DNA from: Alcaligenes sp. SORT26
GTDB taxonomy: Bacteria > Pseudomonadota > Gammaproteobacteria > Burkholderiales > Burkholderiaceae_B
NCBI RefSeq assembly: GCF_017377875.1
Contig: NZ_CP070975.1
Location: 1,550,001 to 1,614,000 of the forward strand
DNA: 64,000 nucleotides
Reading direction: 5' to 3'
The stretch's first letter is position 1. The number at the start of each line of letters is the position of its first letter. The translations under genes and the position numbers were made by a program. Below the pieces are notes generated by a model that saw nothing but the letters and a program-made list of their open reading frames with translations, was not told the origin of the DNA and did not search any database. Positions 27,137-37,890 of the stretch are shown one piece after another.

Positions 27137-27769
27137 ATGCATTTAGCCCGCCTGTTTCCTTCTGCCTCTCTGTCTGTTCCTGTACTCGGGCCCTGGCGAC
27201 TGGCGGGCCTGATCATCCTGCTCAGCTTCGTGTTGACGGCCTGCGGCTTTCACCTGAAAGGGGTGGCTCCGCTGCCGTTCAGCACGATCTACACCAATAT
27301 TTCGGACAACAGCGCCTTTGGTGCGAACCTGCGTCGAACCTTGTCGGCCAGCTCACCCCAAACTCGCTTTGTTGAACGCTCACAAGATGCACAAGCCATT
27401 TTGCAGCAGTTGTCCCACAGCCGTAACCAACGCGAAATCTCCATCAACGCCAAAGGCCAGGTGGAAGAATACGAACTGCAACTGAGCTTTGTCTTTGAAC
27501 TGCTGGATGCCAAGGGCCGGGTTGTTTTACCGCCCACAACGCTGAACGTGATTCGTGAGGTCCCTTACGACGCCGAAGCTGTCCAGGCCAAAGACAGCGA
27601 AATTGAAATGATTTTCCGTGACATGGAACAGTCGCTGATCAATCGCATTGTGCGTCGCTTGAGCTCGCCCGATGTAACCAGCGCCTACCATTTCATGAGC
27701 AGCCAGCCCGACGCCAGTTCTCTGGAAGACATGGAGCTGCTACCCACTCGACAGCAGGCCCCGCTGTAA
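27137..27769 (+). CDS. lptE: LPS assembly lipoprotein LptE
   Basis: A 210-residue lipoprotein with lipobox LTAC (Cys36) after a long N-terminal hydrophobic stretch, followed by GFHLKG. LptE plugs the LptD barrel, which delivers LPS to the outer leaflet. It begins two bases after leuS and ends two bases before holA, the order known from other Proteobacteria. The region after about residue 185 is polar and variable. Confidence 0.93.
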   Translation: MHLARLFPSASLSVPVLGPWRLAGLIILLSFVLTACGFHLKGVAPLPFSTIYTNISDNSAFGANLRRTLSASSPQTRFVERSQDAQAILQQLSHSRNQREISINAKGQVEEYELQLSFVFELLDAKGRVVLPPTTLNVIREVPYDAEAVQAKDSEIEMIFRDMEQSLINRIVRRLSSPDVTSAYHFMSSQPDASSLEDMELLPTRQQAPL

Positions 27770-27771
27770 AC

Positions 27772-28833
27772 ATGGGACGCAGGGCCGACCACGACACCTT
27801 GCTGCGCGAACTGGCCACGCCATCCGCAGCTTTCCAACCGCTTTATGTGGTGTCCGGTGACGAGCCCCTTTTGCTGGTTGAAGCCGCCGATGCCGTGCGC
27901 GCCCGCGCCCGCCAGGACGGCTTTACCGAACGCAGCAGCTTTACTCTGGATGCCCGCGCAGACTGGTCGCAATTGTTTGCTGTCGCCCAGAACATTTCCT
28001 TGTTTGGGGATCAAAAACTGGTTGATGTGAGCATTCCCAGCGGCAAACCCGGCAAACCGGGTGGCGATGCCCTGCAAAAGCTCTGCGAGCTCATCAGCGG
28101 CGGGCAAATGGACGGCACCAGCTTTCTGATTCAGCTTCCTCGCCTGGATAAAGCCACGCGCAATAGCAAATGGTGCCAGGCCCTGGAGCAGGCGGCCTAC
28201 TGGGTCGAGATTCAGCCCATCAACCGCAATTCGCTGGGCGGCTGGATTGCTCATCGATTAAAAGCCCAGGACCAAAGCCTGGAACGCAACAGCCTGGAAT
28301 GGATGGCCGACAAAGTAGAAGGCAACCTCCTGGCCGCACATCAGGAAATCCAGAAACTGGCCCTGATCTACCCTCCTGGCCAACTCAGCCAGGAAGAACT
28401 GGAAAACGCCGTCCTGAACGTGGCACGCTACAGCGTGTTTGATCTGCGCGACTCCATGCTGGCCGGTCAAAGCCAACGCGCCCTGACCGTGCTCGATGGC
28501 TTGCAGGCAGAGGGCGAAGCCCTGCCCCTGGTCTTGTGGGCCGTAGGCGAAGAAGTTCGTACCTTGGCTCGCCTGTCGCAGGCGCGTCAGCAAGGACAGG
28601 ATCTGTCCAACCTGTTTCGCCAGTACCGTATCTTCGGCCCGCGTGAAAAACTGGTACGCCAGGCGCTGGACCGCATCCCACCTCAGAGCTGGCCCGCGTC
28701 GGTGCTACATGCCCACGATATAGACCGCCTGATCAAGGGTCTGCACCCCAACGGACGCCAACAGGACCCGTGGGAAGAAATGCGCCGCCTGACCATGCGT
28801 ATCGCGGTCGCGACACAAGCACCTCGCCGCTAA
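27772..28833 (+). CDS. holA: DNA polymerase III subunit delta
   Basis: A 353-residue clamp-loader subunit that opens the beta clamp. It has the N-terminal segment PLYVVSGDEPLLLVEAADAVRARA, used to bind the clamp, then a AAA+-like fold with a degenerate nucleotide site (no Walker A lysine), as in all delta subunits. The start is two bases after lptE. The size is normal for the family. Confidence 0.94.
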   Translation: MGRRADHDTLLRELATPSAAFQPLYVVSGDEPLLLVEAADAVRARARQDGFTERSSFTLDARADWSQLFAVAQNISLFGDQKLVDVSIPSGKPGKPGGDALQKLCELISGGQMDGTSFLIQLPRLDKATRNSKWCQALEQAAYWVEIQPINRNSLGGWIAHRLKAQDQSLERNSLEWMADKVEGNLLAAHQEIQKLALIYPPGQLSQEELENAVLNVARYSVFDLRDSMLAGQSQRALTVLDGLQAEGEALPLVLWAVGEEVRTLARLSQARQQGQDLSNLFRQYRIFGPREKLVRQALDRIPPQSWPASVLHAHDIDRLIKGLHPNGRQQDPWEEMRRLTMRIAVATQAPRR

Positions 28834-28900
28834 GCGTCCGATACCCCTTAACTCTTAATTGTTGCGATAATGCTCTCTTGAACCGGAGAGTTACACGGCT

Positions 28901-30196
28901 ATGAACGATATCACCCAGTCCTCTGTCGCCACCCAGGTCGGCGATCTGTCTTCCATGATGCAAGATTTGGGCAAGCGTGCTCAGCTTGCCGCTCGTCGCA
29001 TGCGCGCCGCTACTGGCAAAGCCAAGGCCGACGCCCTGCGCTATATGGCTGATGCCCTGATTGAGCAAAAAGCCCAATTGCAAGCGGCCAACGAGCTGGA
29101 CTTGCAAGCAGCGCGTGAACGCCAGATTGCCCCGGCCATGATCGAGCGTCTGGCTTTGTCAGACCGCGCCCTGGAAATCATGACCACAGGCTTGCGTCAA
29201 ATTGCAGATATGGACGATCCGGTCGGCCAGATCGGTGCCTCGCGCACCCGCCCTAACGGCATGCGTGTGGCCCAGATGCGCGTCCCTTTGGGTGTCATCG
29301 GCATCATTTACGAATCCCGCCCCAACGTCACCATTGACGCAGCGGCCCTGTGCCTGAAGTCCGGTAACGCCACCATTTTGCGTGGCGGCAGCGAGGCATT
29401 TCACTCCAATCAGGCCTTGGCACAGATTATTTCCAGCAGCCTGGAAAAAGCAGGTTTACCCAAGGACGCCGTGCAAGTGGTGCCCACCACGGACCGCGAT
29501 GCTGTTGGTCTGCTAGTTACCATGACCGACTACGTGGACGTCATTGTCCCTCGTGGTGGCAAGAGCCTGATCCAACGCCTGAGCGCCGAAGCCACCGTGC
29601 CGCTGATCAAGCACCTGGATGGCAACTGCCATATCTATGTGGATGAGTTTGCCGATCTGGAAAAAGCCACACGCATCACCTTTAATGCCAAGACGTATCG
29701 TTACGGCATTTGCGGTGCCATGGAAACCTTGTTGGTTCATCGCAGCATTGCTCCCGCCTTTCTGCCTGAAATTACCCGCCAATTACAAGAAAAAGGCGTG
29801 GAACTACGCGGTTGTGAGCAGACCCGTGCTCTAATCGCCAACGTGGCACCTGCAAGCGAGGAAGATTGGGAAACCGAATTTGCAGCGGCCATCCTGGCGA
29901 TCCGCATTGTGGACTCCATGGAGCAAGCCATGGACCATATTGCCCAGTACAGTTCCGAGCACACGGAATCCATCGTGACAGAAAACCTGAGCCTGGCCGA
30001 ACGCTTCCAGCGTGAAGTGGACTCCAGCTCCGTCATGGTGAACCTGCCTACCTGTTTTGCTGATGGCTTCGAGTACGGCCTGGGTGCAGAAATCGGTATT
30101 TCCACCAACCGTCTTCACGCCCGAGGCCCAGTGGGTCTGGAAGGTTTGACGACCTACAAATGGGTCTTGCATGGCAATGGCCAAATGCGTGGTTAA
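28901..30196 (+). CDS. proA: Gamma-glutamyl phosphate reductase
   Basis: A 431-residue NADPH enzyme of proline biosynthesis; it reduces gamma-glutamyl phosphate to the semialdehyde. The catalytic cysteine is in [11 protein letters not shown], the cofactor region is [23 protein letters not shown], and the substrate site contains [22 protein letters not shown]. The partner kinase proB is not in this window. hemJ follows three bases after its stop. Confidence 0.96.
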   Translation: MNDITQSSVATQVGDLSSMMQDLGKRAQLAARRMRAATGKAKADALRYMADALIEQKAQLQAANELDLQAARERQIAPAMIERLALSDRALEIMTTGLRQIADMDDPVGQIGASRTRPNGMRVAQMRVPLGVIGIIYESRPNVTIDAAALCLKSGNATILRGGSEAFHSNQALAQIISSSLEKAGLPKDAVQVVPTTDRDAVGLLVTMTDYVDVIVPRGGKSLIQRLSAEATVPLIKHLDGNCHIYVDEFADLEKATRITFNAKTYRYGICGAMETLLVHRSIAPAFLPEITRQLQEKGVELRGCEQTRALIANVAPASEEDWETEFAAAILAIRIVDSMEQAMDHIAQYSSEHTESIVTENLSLAERFQREVDSSSVMVNLPTCFADGFEYGLGAEIGISTNRLHARGPVGLEGLTTYKWVLHGNGQMRG

Positions 30197-30199
30197 ATC

Positions 30200-30616
30200 A
30201 TGCTTTGGCTAAAAACATTTCACATCTTGTTTGTGACCTCCTGGTTTGCGGGGCTGTTCTACCTGCCTCGTATCTATGTGAATCTGGCCCAGGAGCAAGA
30301 TGCCAAGACCTATGAAACGCTCTTGGGCATGGCCCGGCGCCTGTATCGCTTTATGGCCCCTTTGGCCATTTTGACTTTGCTGACAGGCCTGGGATTGTTT
30401 TTGTATTACGGCATAGGCAAAGGACAGGGTTGGATGCACGCCAAACTGACCCTAGTTTTGATCCTGTTTGCCTTTCACGGTGTGTGCGGACGCTATCTGC
30501 GGCAGTTCCAGCAAGGGCAACAAAGCCGCTCACACGTATTCTTCCGCTGGTTCAATGAAATTCCGGTCATCGTTCTGCTGCTGGTCCTCATCCTGGTGGT
30601 TATAAAACCCTTCTAA
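30200..30616 (+). CDS. hemJ: HemJ-like / CopD family membrane protein
   Basis: A 138-residue protein with four membrane spans. KTFHILFVTSWFAGLFYLPRIYV (His8) and HAKLTLVLILFAFHG (His80, Lys82) match the UPF0093/HemJ family, which oxidises protoporphyrinogen IX in organisms without HemG or HemY. The function is inferred from family membership. It starts three bases after proA. Confidence 0.78.
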   Translation: MLWLKTFHILFVTSWFAGLFYLPRIYVNLAQEQDAKTYETLLGMARRLYRFMAPLAILTLLTGLGLFLYYGIGKGQGWMHAKLTLVLILFAFHGVCGRYLRQFQQGQQSRSHVFFRWFNEIPVIVLLLVLILVVIKPF

Positions 30617-30626
30617 TACCTAATTC

Positions 30627-33233
30627 ATGTCAGACCAATCTGAACGCAAGACCCTAAGCCTGGCTACAGGCCCTAAAAAGAAATCCAGCAATGCGGAACC
30701 CCGCGTGCGCTCGGGTGCGCGCGCACGTGCGGCCAGCCTGCAGCAAGACCGCCAAGGCGGCCCAAAACGCGAATCCCGCCCCTACGCAGAAAAGCGTGAC
30801 CAGGACCGCCGTGAGCGTCCCGCATTCGACCGCAACCGCGAAGGCGGTCGTCCTCAATCGGGCGAGCGTCGTGAGTTCTCCGGTGAACGCCGTGAACGTC
30901 CAGCGTTTGACCGCAATCGCGAAGGCCGCCCTCAAGGCGACCGTCCAGCGTTCTCCGGCGAGCGTCGCGAACGTCCAGCATTCGACCGCAACCGCGAAGG
31001 CCGCCCTCAAGGCGACCGTCCAGCGTTCTCCGGTGAGCGCCGTGAACGCCCCGCATTCGACCGCAACCGCGAAGGCCGCCCTCAAGGCGACCGTCCAGCG
31101 TTCTCCGGCGAGCGCCGTGAACGTCCCGCATTCGACCGCAACCGCGAAAGCCGCCCTCAAGGCGATCGTCCTGCATTCTCCGGCGAGCGTCGCGAACGTC
31201 CGGCATTCGACCGCAACCGCGAAGGCCGCCCTCAAGGCGATCGTCCTGCATTCTCCGGTGAGCGTCGCGAACGTCCGGCATTCGACCGCAACCGCGAAGG
31301 CCGCCCTCAAGGCGACCGTCCAGCGTTCTCCGGCGAGCGCCGTGAACGTCCCGCATTCGACCGCAATCGTGAAGGCGGCCGTCCACAATCGGGCGAACGT
31401 CGTGAGTTCTCCGGTGAACGTCGTGAGCGTCCCGCTTTCGACCGCAACCGTGAAGGTGGCCGTCCACAATCGGGCGAACGTCGCGAATTCTCCGGTGAGC
31501 GTCGTGAGCGTCCTGCATTCGACCGCAACCGCGAAGGCGGCCGTCCACAATCCGGCGAGCGTCGCGAATTCTCCGGCGAACGCCGTGAGCGTCCCGCTTT
31601 CGACCGCAACCGTGAAGGTGGCCGTCCACAATCGGGCGAACGTCGCGAATTCTCCGGTGAGCGTCGCGAGCGTCCTGCATTCGACCGCAACCGCGAAGGC
31701 GGCCGTCCTCAGTCGGGCGAACGTCGCGAATTCTCCGGCGAACGCCGTGAGCGCCCTAGCTTTGATCGCAACCGCGACAGCCGCCCTCAAACTGGAGAAC
31801 GCCGTAATTTCTCTGGTGAGCGCCGCGAACGCCCTGCGTTCAAAGGTGACAGCGAATCTTCGGACCGTACCCCTGCCGGAAAAATGCCTAGTGGCTTGTT
31901 CAAGCCCGCTGGTGATTCGGATGCCTTTCCGCAGTACGTGTCTCCTATCCAGCGTGTAGACAGCCCCCAGGCCCCCAAGCCTGGTCAGCGCCTGCCCGAC
32001 AGCACGATCGAAGAAAACGAGCGTGTTCAGGTCAAGGCCTTGCAAGGCGAGCGCTACCGTCTGTTTGCTCCCTGCCCTCAAGGACTGGAGGAAGCACTGT
32101 CTTTGGAACTGCAAGCTCTGGGTTACGAAAACGTGCAAACAGGCCGTGCTGGCTGCCACTTTGACGCAGACTGGATCGGCGTCATGCGTGCCAACCTGTC
32201 CTCGCGACTGGCCACACGCATTTTGCTGGAAGTCTCGCACGCACCAGTCAGCAACGAAGAAGACATTCTGGCCCTGGCCCGTGTCACTCCGTGGGAACGC
32301 TGGTTTGGCCCTGAGCAAACACTGCGTGTCGATACGTCGGCCGTACGCAGCCCGATGCAAAGCCTGCAGTACTGCAATCTGCGTGCCAAAGACGGGATTT
32401 GTGATCGCCTGCGCGATCTGGAAGGCGCTCGTCCTTCTATCGATACCGTGCGCCCTGACGCCAAAGTCCATCTGTTCCTGGACGAGACCAGTGCTACCTT
32501 CTATCTGGACACCAGTGGCGAGTCTCTGTTCAAGCGCGGCTGGCGTCACGACAAGGGCGATGCGCCTTTGCGTGAAAACCTGGCGGCTGGCCTGCTGGCC
32601 CTGTCCGGCTGGGACCCGACCAAGCCTTTGATCGATCCTTTCTGCGGTAGCGGCACCATTCTGATTGAAGCGGCCTGGATGGCACTGGGAGCCCCTCCCG
32701 GTATCTGGCGTCCATTCCACTTTGAGCGCCTGCGCTGCCACGATCAGCGTTTGTGGCGCGATATCAAAGACGAAGCGCGTTCATTGATCGCCCCACGTCT
32801 GGATACACCTCTGATCGGTTACGACATCAACCCCGCCGTTCTGGATGCCGCTCGTTCCAACCTGGAGCGCTCGCACCTGACGCTGGAGACGATTCGTTTT
32901 GAGCAAGGCGACGCGCTGAAGATTCGCCCCGAAACAGAAGCGGGCTGGATTGTGACCAACCCGCCCTACGGCGAGCGTCTGGAACATCAGGACGAGGACT
33001 TCTGGCCAAGCTGGGCCAGCAACCTCAAGCAAAACTTCGCCAACTGGAGTGTGAATATGATCAGCAGCGATCTGGAGCTGCCACGTCATATGCGCCTCAA
33101 GCCCAAGCGTCGTTTCCCGCTGTACAACGGTGCGCTGGATTGCCGCCTGTTCTGCTTTGACATGGTTCCGGCCAGTTATCGCAATAACGAAGCGGCCCCG
33201 GACGCCAGCGAAGACGCTACCAGCGCCGAATAA
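30627..33233 (+). CDS. THUMP-domain class I SAM-dependent rRNA methyltransferase (RlmL-type) with Arg-rich repeat extension
   Basis: An 868-residue protein in two parts. Residues 1-60 are basic and polar. Residues 61-398 are thirteen tandem repeats of RRERPAFDRNRE..., 25-27 residues each (see 30807). From about 460 to the end is the enzyme: a THUMP-like RNA-binding region (LFAPCPQGLEEALSLEL), the SAM site DPFCGSGT and the catalytic NPPYGER. The enzyme resembles the N-terminal half of RlmL, which makes m2G2445 in 23S rRNA. The repeats probably add RNA affinity, like RGG-type tails. The start follows hemJ by ten bases. Confidence 0.85.
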   Translation: MSDQSERKTLSLATGPKKKSSNAEPRVRSGARARAASLQQDRQGGPKRESRPYAEKRDQDRRERPAFDRNREGGRPQSGERREFSGERRERPAFDRNREGRPQGDRPAFSGERRERPAFDRNREGRPQGDRPAFSGERRERPAFDRNREGRPQGDRPAFSGERRERPAFDRNRESRPQGDRPAFSGERRERPAFDRNREGRPQGDRPAFSGERRERPAFDRNREGRPQGDRPAFSGERRERPAFDRNREGGRPQSGERREFSGERRERPAFDRNREGGRPQSGERREFSGERRERPAFDRNREGGRPQSGERREFSGERRERPAFDRNREGGRPQSGERREFSGERRERPAFDRNREGGRPQSGERREFSGERRERPSFDRNRDSRPQTGERRNFSGERRERPAFKGDSESSDRTPAGKMPSGLFKPAGDSDAFPQYVSPIQRVDSPQAPKPGQRLPDSTIEENERVQVKALQGERYRLFAPCPQGLEEALSLELQALGYENVQTGRAGCHFDADWIGVMRANLSSRLATRILLEVSHAPVSNEEDILALARVTPWERWFGPEQTLRVDTSAVRSPMQSLQYCNLRAKDGICDRLRDLEGARPSIDTVRPDAKVHLFLDETSATFYLDTSGESLFKRGWRHDKGDAPLRENLAAGLLALSGWDPTKPLIDPFCGSGTILIEAAWMALGAPPGIWRPFHFERLRCHDQRLWRDIKDEARSLIAPRLDTPLIGYDINPAVLDAARSNLERSHLTLETIRFEQGDALKIRPETEAGWIVTNPPYGERLEHQDEDFWPSWASNLKQNFANWSVNMISSDLELPRHMRLKPKRRFPLYNGALDCRLFCFDMVPASYRNNEAAPDASEDATSAE
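30807..31820 (+). repeat. Tandem 75/78/81-bp repeats inside the RNA methyltransferase gene
   Basis: Thirteen in-frame units, codons 61-398. Order: one 81-bp type B (REGGRPQSGERREFSGE ending), six 75-bp type A (REGRPQGDRPAFSGE), five type B, one 78-bp variant (RPSFDRNRDSRPQTG). A partial unit RRERPAFK follows at 31821. The DNA of the copies is nearly identical, with silent changes only, so unit number may change by recombination or slippage without breaking the frame. Confidence 0.97.
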
Positions 33234-33260
33234 GCGTTAAACCGTCTTGCGCATGCCCAC

Positions 33261-33298
33261 AAGGGCCAAGTCCATCTCAATGGCTTGGCCCTTGTTTA
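33261..33298 (+). terminator. Intrinsic terminator of the proA-hemJ-methyltransferase run
   Basis: Stem aagggccaag / cttggccctt (33261-33270 and 33284-33293) with a short T-rich tail, 28 bases after the methyltransferase stop codon. Confidence 0.75.
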
Positions 33299-33383
33299 TT
33301 GGGATAGGCACCCCATATAAGCAGCATTCCGTTAGGCAGCGATATACGCGATAATGGAAGTCTTCCCTGTCTCAAGACGCACA

Positions 33384-33902
33384 ATGACACCCTCTTTCAC
33401 TACTCCTGGCCGCTGGCGACGCTTTGCCTGCATGATGTACGAATCCATCCTGCTGTTCGGCGTTATTTTTACCACCGGCTATCTGTTTGATACCTTGACC
33501 CAAAGCCGTAGCGGCCTGGATCTGCGTCATGTGCGTCAGGTCGTTCTGTTTATTGCGCTGGGGATTTATTTTGTGCTGTGCTGGCGTAAAGTCGGCCAGA
33601 CCTTGCCCATGAAGACCTGGCACATGCGTCTGGTTAATGAGCAAGGCCAGATTCCTGCCCTGCGCACCTTGCTGCTGCGTTATATTTTGCTATGGCCCTT
33701 GCCCTTGATGGGTGCCTTGCTGGTTCAGCTTCTGTCTGTCTACACAGGCTATGCGTCCACGGACCTTCTTATCGTGTTTACGCCTTTTCTGAACTTTATC
33801 TGGACCTGGTTCGACAAAGACCAGCAGTTCCTGCACGACCGTCTTAGCAAGACTCGTCTGATCGATGCACGCCCTACTCGTGTTACGTCGGCAGCCACCT
33901 GA
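33384..33902 (+). CDS. RDD family membrane protein
   Basis: A 172-residue protein with RWRRFACMMYESILLFGVIFTTGYLF at the start, then about four hydrophobic segments; the end has FDKDQQFLHDRLSKTRLI, which contains the DR pattern that closes the family. RDD proteins are of unknown function, with some evidence for ion transport. ATG 33384 is preferred because the sequence GATAAT (33350-33355) looks like a -10 box just upstream of it and would be inside the longer form. It follows a terminator. Confidence 0.8.
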   Translation: MTPSFTTPGRWRRFACMMYESILLFGVIFTTGYLFDTLTQSRSGLDLRHVRQVVLFIALGIYFVLCWRKVGQTLPMKTWHMRLVNEQGQIPALRTLLLRYILLWPLPLMGALLVQLLSVYTGYASTDLLIVFTPFLNFIWTWFDKDQQFLHDRLSKTRLIDARPTRVTSAAT

Positions 33903-33945
33903 ACAGACACGCTGCCTCTTCATTTTTTAGTAGTACAACAAAGTC

Positions 33946-34857
33946 ATGACCGACATTTTAAAAAAATACCTGTTTGCCGACCAAAGCACACGAGCCCAGA
34001 TGGTTCACCTGGAGCAAGCCTGGCAAATGGGGCTGGAACACCAGCACTACCCAGCCTGCATCCGCGACTTGTTGGGCGAACTGGTTGCTGCCTCCGTGCT
34101 GCTGGCGGGCAACCTTAAATTTGACGGCTCCCTGATTCTGCAAATTCAAGGCGATGGCCCCATCGCCTTGCTGGTCGTGGAATGCACATCGGACATGGAT
34201 ATACGCGCAACCGTTTCTCTGCGTGAAAACCATCCTGTGCCCCAAACCGGCACACTTCAAACCCTGCTGAACCCACAAGGCCAAGGTCGCTTTACCGTGG
34301 TGTTGGCTCCACGCCAAAGTAGCAAGGACTTCCGCCCCTATCAGGGCGTGGTTCCACTAGAAGGCGAAACCGTGGCCGAAGTTCTGCAAACCTATATGCG
34401 CACCTCTGAGCAGCTAGACACCCATCTGTGGCTGGCGGCAGACGAGAACCGCTGCGCAGGCCTGCTGCTGCAACGCATCCCGCCACAAGGTGGTCACAAT
34501 CTGGCTCAAAACCTGGATACCTGGGAACGTGCCTTGGCCCTAGGCTCCACCGTTCAAAGCCAGGAGCTGCTGCAACTGGATAGCGACACCCTGATTCACC
34601 GCCTGTTCTGGGAAGAAGACCTGCAAGTCTTTGAACCTCAGGCTGTGCGCTGGCATTGCCCCTGTTCCCGTCAACGAGTCAGCAATATGCTGCGCATGCT
34701 GGGCCGGGAAGAAATTGAGCAAATGCTGGCAGAACAAGACACGGTCAATGTGTCCTGCAACTTCTGCGGCAAGCCTTATCAGTACGATGCCATTGACTGC
34801 GCCTCCCTTTTTGTCGACAAGGGCGATACCCAGCCCGGTGACGACACACTGCACTAA
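33946..34857 (+). CDS. hslO: Hsp33 redox-regulated chaperone
   Basis: A 303-residue cytoplasmic chaperone that is activated by oxidation and heat. The redox zinc site is complete: Cys238 and Cys240 (CPC), Cys271 and Cys274 (CNFC). The N-terminal folding domain has LAGNLKFDGSLILQIQGDGP and the central one FRPYQGVVPLEGETVAEVLQTYM. The length is close to the usual 290-300 residues. It lies 43 bases downstream of the RDD gene. Confidence 0.96.
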   Translation: MTDILKKYLFADQSTRAQMVHLEQAWQMGLEHQHYPACIRDLLGELVAASVLLAGNLKFDGSLILQIQGDGPIALLVVECTSDMDIRATVSLRENHPVPQTGTLQTLLNPQGQGRFTVVLAPRQSSKDFRPYQGVVPLEGETVAEVLQTYMRTSEQLDTHLWLAADENRCAGLLLQRIPPQGGHNLAQNLDTWERALALGSTVQSQELLQLDSDTLIHRLFWEEDLQVFEPQAVRWHCPCSRQRVSNMLRMLGREEIEQMLAEQDTVNVSCNFCGKPYQYDAIDCASLFVDKGDTQPGDDTLH

Positions 34858-34935
34858 GGCAATTAGCTAAGGGCGAATACGCGGGTACAAGCCCTTCTAC
34901 CCGCCTGAACCGCACACAGCCATGATGGAGACATC

Positions 34936-35769
34936 ATGGCTGATTTTTCTGGTACTCCCCATCTGCAATCTGGCTTGGCAGACTCCCATATTCTGGGGGC
35001 TCTGCTGGCTATCCTCCTGCTGAGCTTTCTGGCGCTGGATGTGCTCACCCTGTACTCACTACGGGTACGCCTGCAGCACAGTTTGCTGCAGGCCGCCCGT
35101 CAGGCCAGCGTGCATCAGGCACGACCTGAAACCATCGCCCAGACATTCAGCCAGGGCTTGGCTGCCGCCAAAGTGCCGCGCCACGATCAATGGCAAATAC
35201 AGATTGTGTCGCCCTCCTCCCAGGCCTTTGCCTGGCATGGCAGGCCCTCGTCTCAGCACGAAGGACGGCCCGCCATTACCCAGGGCTGGCAAGCCTTGCA
35301 AGCCGAGCAGGCAGACCGCAACAGCCCCAGCATCTACCAGGCGAACACGCTACATCTGTACCTGGTGTATGCCCATCAGGCTGGACCACTATCCTTGATG
35401 CGTTTGATGCCCCAGCTTCCAGCTAGCGTAGCGAATCCCCTGAACTCTGCAGTCGTTTGGCTACGCCTGGAAATCAAGCACCCCATGCAGTCCGATGCCG
35501 TGCAATGGGATGATTTACCGGATGGCCGGGTGATCTATGCCCGGCAGACAGAAGATCAGGCTGCCCTGGCTGTCTCTCAAGCAGATTGGCCTGCTCCCCT
35601 GGACTCTCCGGACCTGCCTTCCCTAAGTGGAAACGCCCCCCTTCCAACCTGGGATGGCAAGACACAAGAACCACAGGACGGCTTGGTGCCACCCAACCCC
35701 GCTGACACTGTGCCAGACGAAGGAAATGGCGCCCCAGACTCCCATACCCCTAATCCAGCCTGCTACTGA
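34936..35769 (+). CDS. Orphan single-membrane-span protein, TadE-like N-terminus
   Basis: A 277-residue protein I cannot assign firmly. A hydrophobic helix (about residues 19-40) is preceded by a short polar tail, then a helical segment (RVRLQHSLLQAARQASVHQA), a pattern reminiscent of TadE/TadG pseudopilins but without the usual neighbours (TadA, TadB, TadC, prepilin peptidase). The middle (80-190) is beta-rich, the last 75 residues Pro-, Asp- and Gln-rich and probably disordered. A TadE-like minor pilin, or a membrane-anchored protein with an envelope-facing tail, are both possible. Confidence 0.5.
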   Translation: MADFSGTPHLQSGLADSHILGALLAILLLSFLALDVLTLYSLRVRLQHSLLQAARQASVHQARPETIAQTFSQGLAAAKVPRHDQWQIQIVSPSSQAFAWHGRPSSQHEGRPAITQGWQALQAEQADRNSPSIYQANTLHLYLVYAHQAGPLSLMRLMPQLPASVANPLNSAVVWLRLEIKHPMQSDAVQWDDLPDGRVIYARQTEDQAALAVSQADWPAPLDSPDLPSLSGNAPLPTWDGKTQEPQDGLVPPNPADTVPDEGNGAPDSHTPNPACY

Positions 35770-35898
35770 TGCCAAATACTAGCCACAGAAAACAGCAGGC
35801 ACGGCCAAGCCCGGATAATTCATCCATCAATAAAAAGGGGAAAAATCAGAAATGAACCGGCTAGCTTGCCGTTTCCATAGCGCCTTGCGCGCTACTTC

Positions 35899-36204
35899 TT
35901 AACGTGGGCTGGCTGTCGTAGCAGCCGAACCACCGGGAGGCACAATCTGCACGAAGATCTCGCCTTCACGCATCATGCCGAACTCGCTACGAGCACGCTC
36001 TTCAACGGCGTGAGTCCCTGAACGCAAATCCTGAACTTCGGCCAGCAAGGCGTTGTTACGCGCCGTCAGGGCTTCATTGGTTTCTTTTTGCGCGACCAGC
36101 TTGGTCTGCATTTGCCGTACATCCAGCCAACCGCCTTTGCCCCACCATAAAGCGTAATGGGTTACCAGGGTCAAACAGAGCAGGAGCAGGACGATAAGGC
36201 GCAT
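35899..36204 (-). CDS. ftsB: Cell division protein FtsB
   Basis: A 101-residue inner-membrane protein of the divisome, part of FtsQLB. The N-terminal span (MRLIVLLLLCLTLVTHYALWW) is followed by a coiled coil (QTKLVAQKETNEALTARNNALLAEVQDL) and EERARSEFGMMREGEIFVQIVP, the FtsB C-terminal signature. I chose ATG 36204; the ATGs at 36240 and 36243 would include the hairpin 36215-36238. It lies 45 bases downstream of eno, the order seen in many Proteobacteria. Confidence 0.92.
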   Translation of the reverse strand: MRLIVLLLLCLTLVTHYALWWGKGGWLDVRQMQTKLVAQKETNEALTARNNALLAEVQDLRSGTHAVEERARSEFGMMREGEIFVQIVPPGGSAATTASPR

Positions 36205-36214
36205 GGTGGCGTAA

Positions 36215-36238
36215 GAACCGGGTCTCTCGACCCGGTTC
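36215..36238 (-). repeat. Hairpin between eno and ftsB
   Basis: A perfect 10-bp stem (gaaccgggtc / gacccggttc) with a 4-base loop, between the eno stop and the chosen ftsB start. No T-run follows, so it is probably an RNA-processing or stabilising element. Confidence 0.6.
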
Positions 36239-36249
36239 ATCAAACAGAA

Positions 36250-37890
<1,641 letters not shown>

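Noticed and set aside
30807-31820. CRISPR array
   Set aside because: The repeats touch each other without spacers, lie in one reading frame and encode an Arg-rich chain.
30654-32741. A 695-codon minus-strand frame and other long frames (30673-31680 -, 30691-31959 +) over the repeat region
   Set aside because: They arise because the repeat units are multiples of three bases and lack stops in several frames. The translations are low-complexity, and the main frame continues into a clear methyltransferase domain.
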